Source of the DNA: Clusia tigrina
Taxonomy: Eukaryota; Arthropoda; Insecta; Diptera; Clusiidae
Assembly: GCA_920105625.2 (NCBI GenBank)
Contig: OV050031.1
Coordinates: 219,280,194-219,344,193 of the forward strand
Reading direction: 5' to 3'
DNA: 64,000 nt
Below are positions 62,850 through 64,000 of the stretch, one piece after another. The notes beneath the pieces are model-generated. The model did no database searches, had not been told where the DNA came from, and saw nothing but the letters and a program-made list of their open reading frames with translations. The position numbers and the translations under genes are program-made. How positions within the stretch are numbered: position 1 is the first letter of the stretch; each line of letters begins with the position of its first letter.

Positions 62850-64000
62850 ATCACAAATTTCGTGTCTTGAGCTCAGGAGAATGAACTTTGAATTTCCCCT
62901 AGTTCAGAATCACGACGTTGGAATAACTATTCTCATAGTAAACAGAAGCTTCGTGCCTGAAGTAGACATCAGTGATGTTATAATACCCGTACTTCATAGT
63001 CACACCATATGAGATTCTTTTCAGTAGTGGAGAACTGTGAAGAATAATACCGTGTAAAAGGATCTCTTCTCATAACAAAGTGAAGCTTCGTGTATGAAGT
63101 AGAGATTAGCGATACAGAATGTACCTATACTTCGTATCACAACGTATGAGGAACCTTTCTTTTGATAAGCGGAGGATTCGTTCCTGAAGTGGAGAAGAGT
63201 AACATAGGAGGTAGGTACTCACAGTTAAGAATTTCAACATTGGAATAAGAATACTCATAGTAAAGCGATGCTTTGTGTTTGAAGGAGAGAGTATTAATGT
63301 AAGAAGAACCCTTACTTCATAGGCTCTGCATATGAGAATCCCTTCCTATTGATAAGCGGACATTTCGTTATTGAATTGTAGAACAGTGACATAGGAGGTA
63401 CTGGTAATTCAGAGTTATATCGTTGGAATAAGTTAAGGTCAGTGACGTAGAAATTACCCATAAGTTAAGGTCAGTGACGTAGAAAGTATCCATACTTCTT
63501 AGACACAATTTATGAGCAATCTTCCTCTGTTAAGCGGAGGATTTATTTCTGAAGTGGAAACCAGTGATAAATGAAGCATTCGTAGCTCAGAATCATAGGA
63601 GCTCTTCTCATAGTAAACCGTAACGTCGTTTGTACAGATGTACAGACCTGTGATATAAGAAAAAGTATCTGTACTTCATAGTCTCACCGCGTGAGCAAGT
63701 GTATAGGAAGTATCCCTACTCCATTCCTTCACTCGTTTCAGAAGTGGAGAACAGTGACATAGGAGATACTCGTAGTTCAGAATCAAAGCATTATGAGAAA
63801 CTCTTAACTGAACTTTCGTTTGTGAACTTGCAGTTCAGAATCAAAGCTTTTTTTATGAGGAACTCTTCTCAAGTAGTTCAGAACGATGACGTTTCAGCAA
63901 CATTGTTCTTACTGCATCTCTGAAGAGCACAACCGTGATGTAGGAAGTAGTTACCCTTCATTTTGTGAACCCTTCTCCTAGTAACGAAAGATTCTCGATT
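62850..64000. repeat. Degenerate ~100-140-bp satellite reaching the window edge
   Basis: Recurring phrases are GAAGCTTCGTGxxTGAAGTAGA, CAGTGA(C/T)ATAGGAGGTA, TTCTCATAGTAAA and TAAGCGGAGGATT. At least nine diverged units occur. Short open frames are repeat artefacts. Confidence 0.8.

Overview
The window is insect nuclear DNA, most likely from a cyclorrhaphan fly and plausibly a tephritid fruit fly (inference). The reasons are a flight-muscle myosin regulatory light chain gene with the Drosophila exon layout, short GT-AG introns, a TATA-less Inr/DPE promoter, and dense decayed mariner, jockey-like, RTE-like and RNase H-bearing non-LTR elements. There is no operon structure, CRISPR array, rRNA or recognisable tRNA gene.

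Genes. (1) Mlc2, minus strand, 539-3727: three coding exons, the first holding only the ATG. Intron 1 carries a ~60-bp minisatellite. (2) PLPBP/YggS-type pyridoxal-phosphate homeostasis protein, minus strand, 13307-16858: five exons rebuilding a 249-residue protein. Intron 3 holds two tail-to-tail copies of one retroelement. (3) An unrecognised two-exon gene, plus strand, 20554-21077, for a 148-residue single-pass membrane protein. (4) A 179-codon open frame, minus strand, 28068-28607, unrecognised, with decayed relatives of part of it about 1 kb away. The genes have no evident functional link.

Layout. 0.5-3.8 kb: Mlc2. 5.2-8.1 kb: an RTE-like element carrying an in-frame 45-bp repeat and split by a 1293-bp mariner, with SINE-like copies on both sides. 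8.7-11.2 kb: retroelement tails and a G-rich 20-bp minisatellite. 13.3-16.9 kb: PLPBP. 17.2-18.4 kb: a local duplication and a TA-flanked MITE. 18.7-23.7 kb: two non-LTR reverse transcriptase/RNase H wrecks around the small membrane-protein gene, one interrupted by a 241-bp SINE-like insert with a 7-bp target duplication. 24.9-28.0 kb: three more decayed mariners. 29-52 kb: mainly minisatellites, satellites and short retroelement tails, alternating with islands of complex non-coding DNA. 56.5-59.1 kb: a non-LTR tail with a (CATT)n end, a DDE transposase fragment holding a 192-bp hAT-type MITE, and a jockey-like reverse transcriptase. 60.9-64.0 kb: tandem repeats and another copy of the CCHC-tailed non-LTR family.

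The most notable points are a non-LTR family whose C-terminal CCHC motif is present once, twice or three times in different copies, the inverted pair of that family inside the PLPBP intron, the in-frame repeat in the RTE element, three insertions whose empty sites can be inferred from the sequence, and the two unrecognised genes. Family assignments rest on motif recognition only, since no database search was possible.
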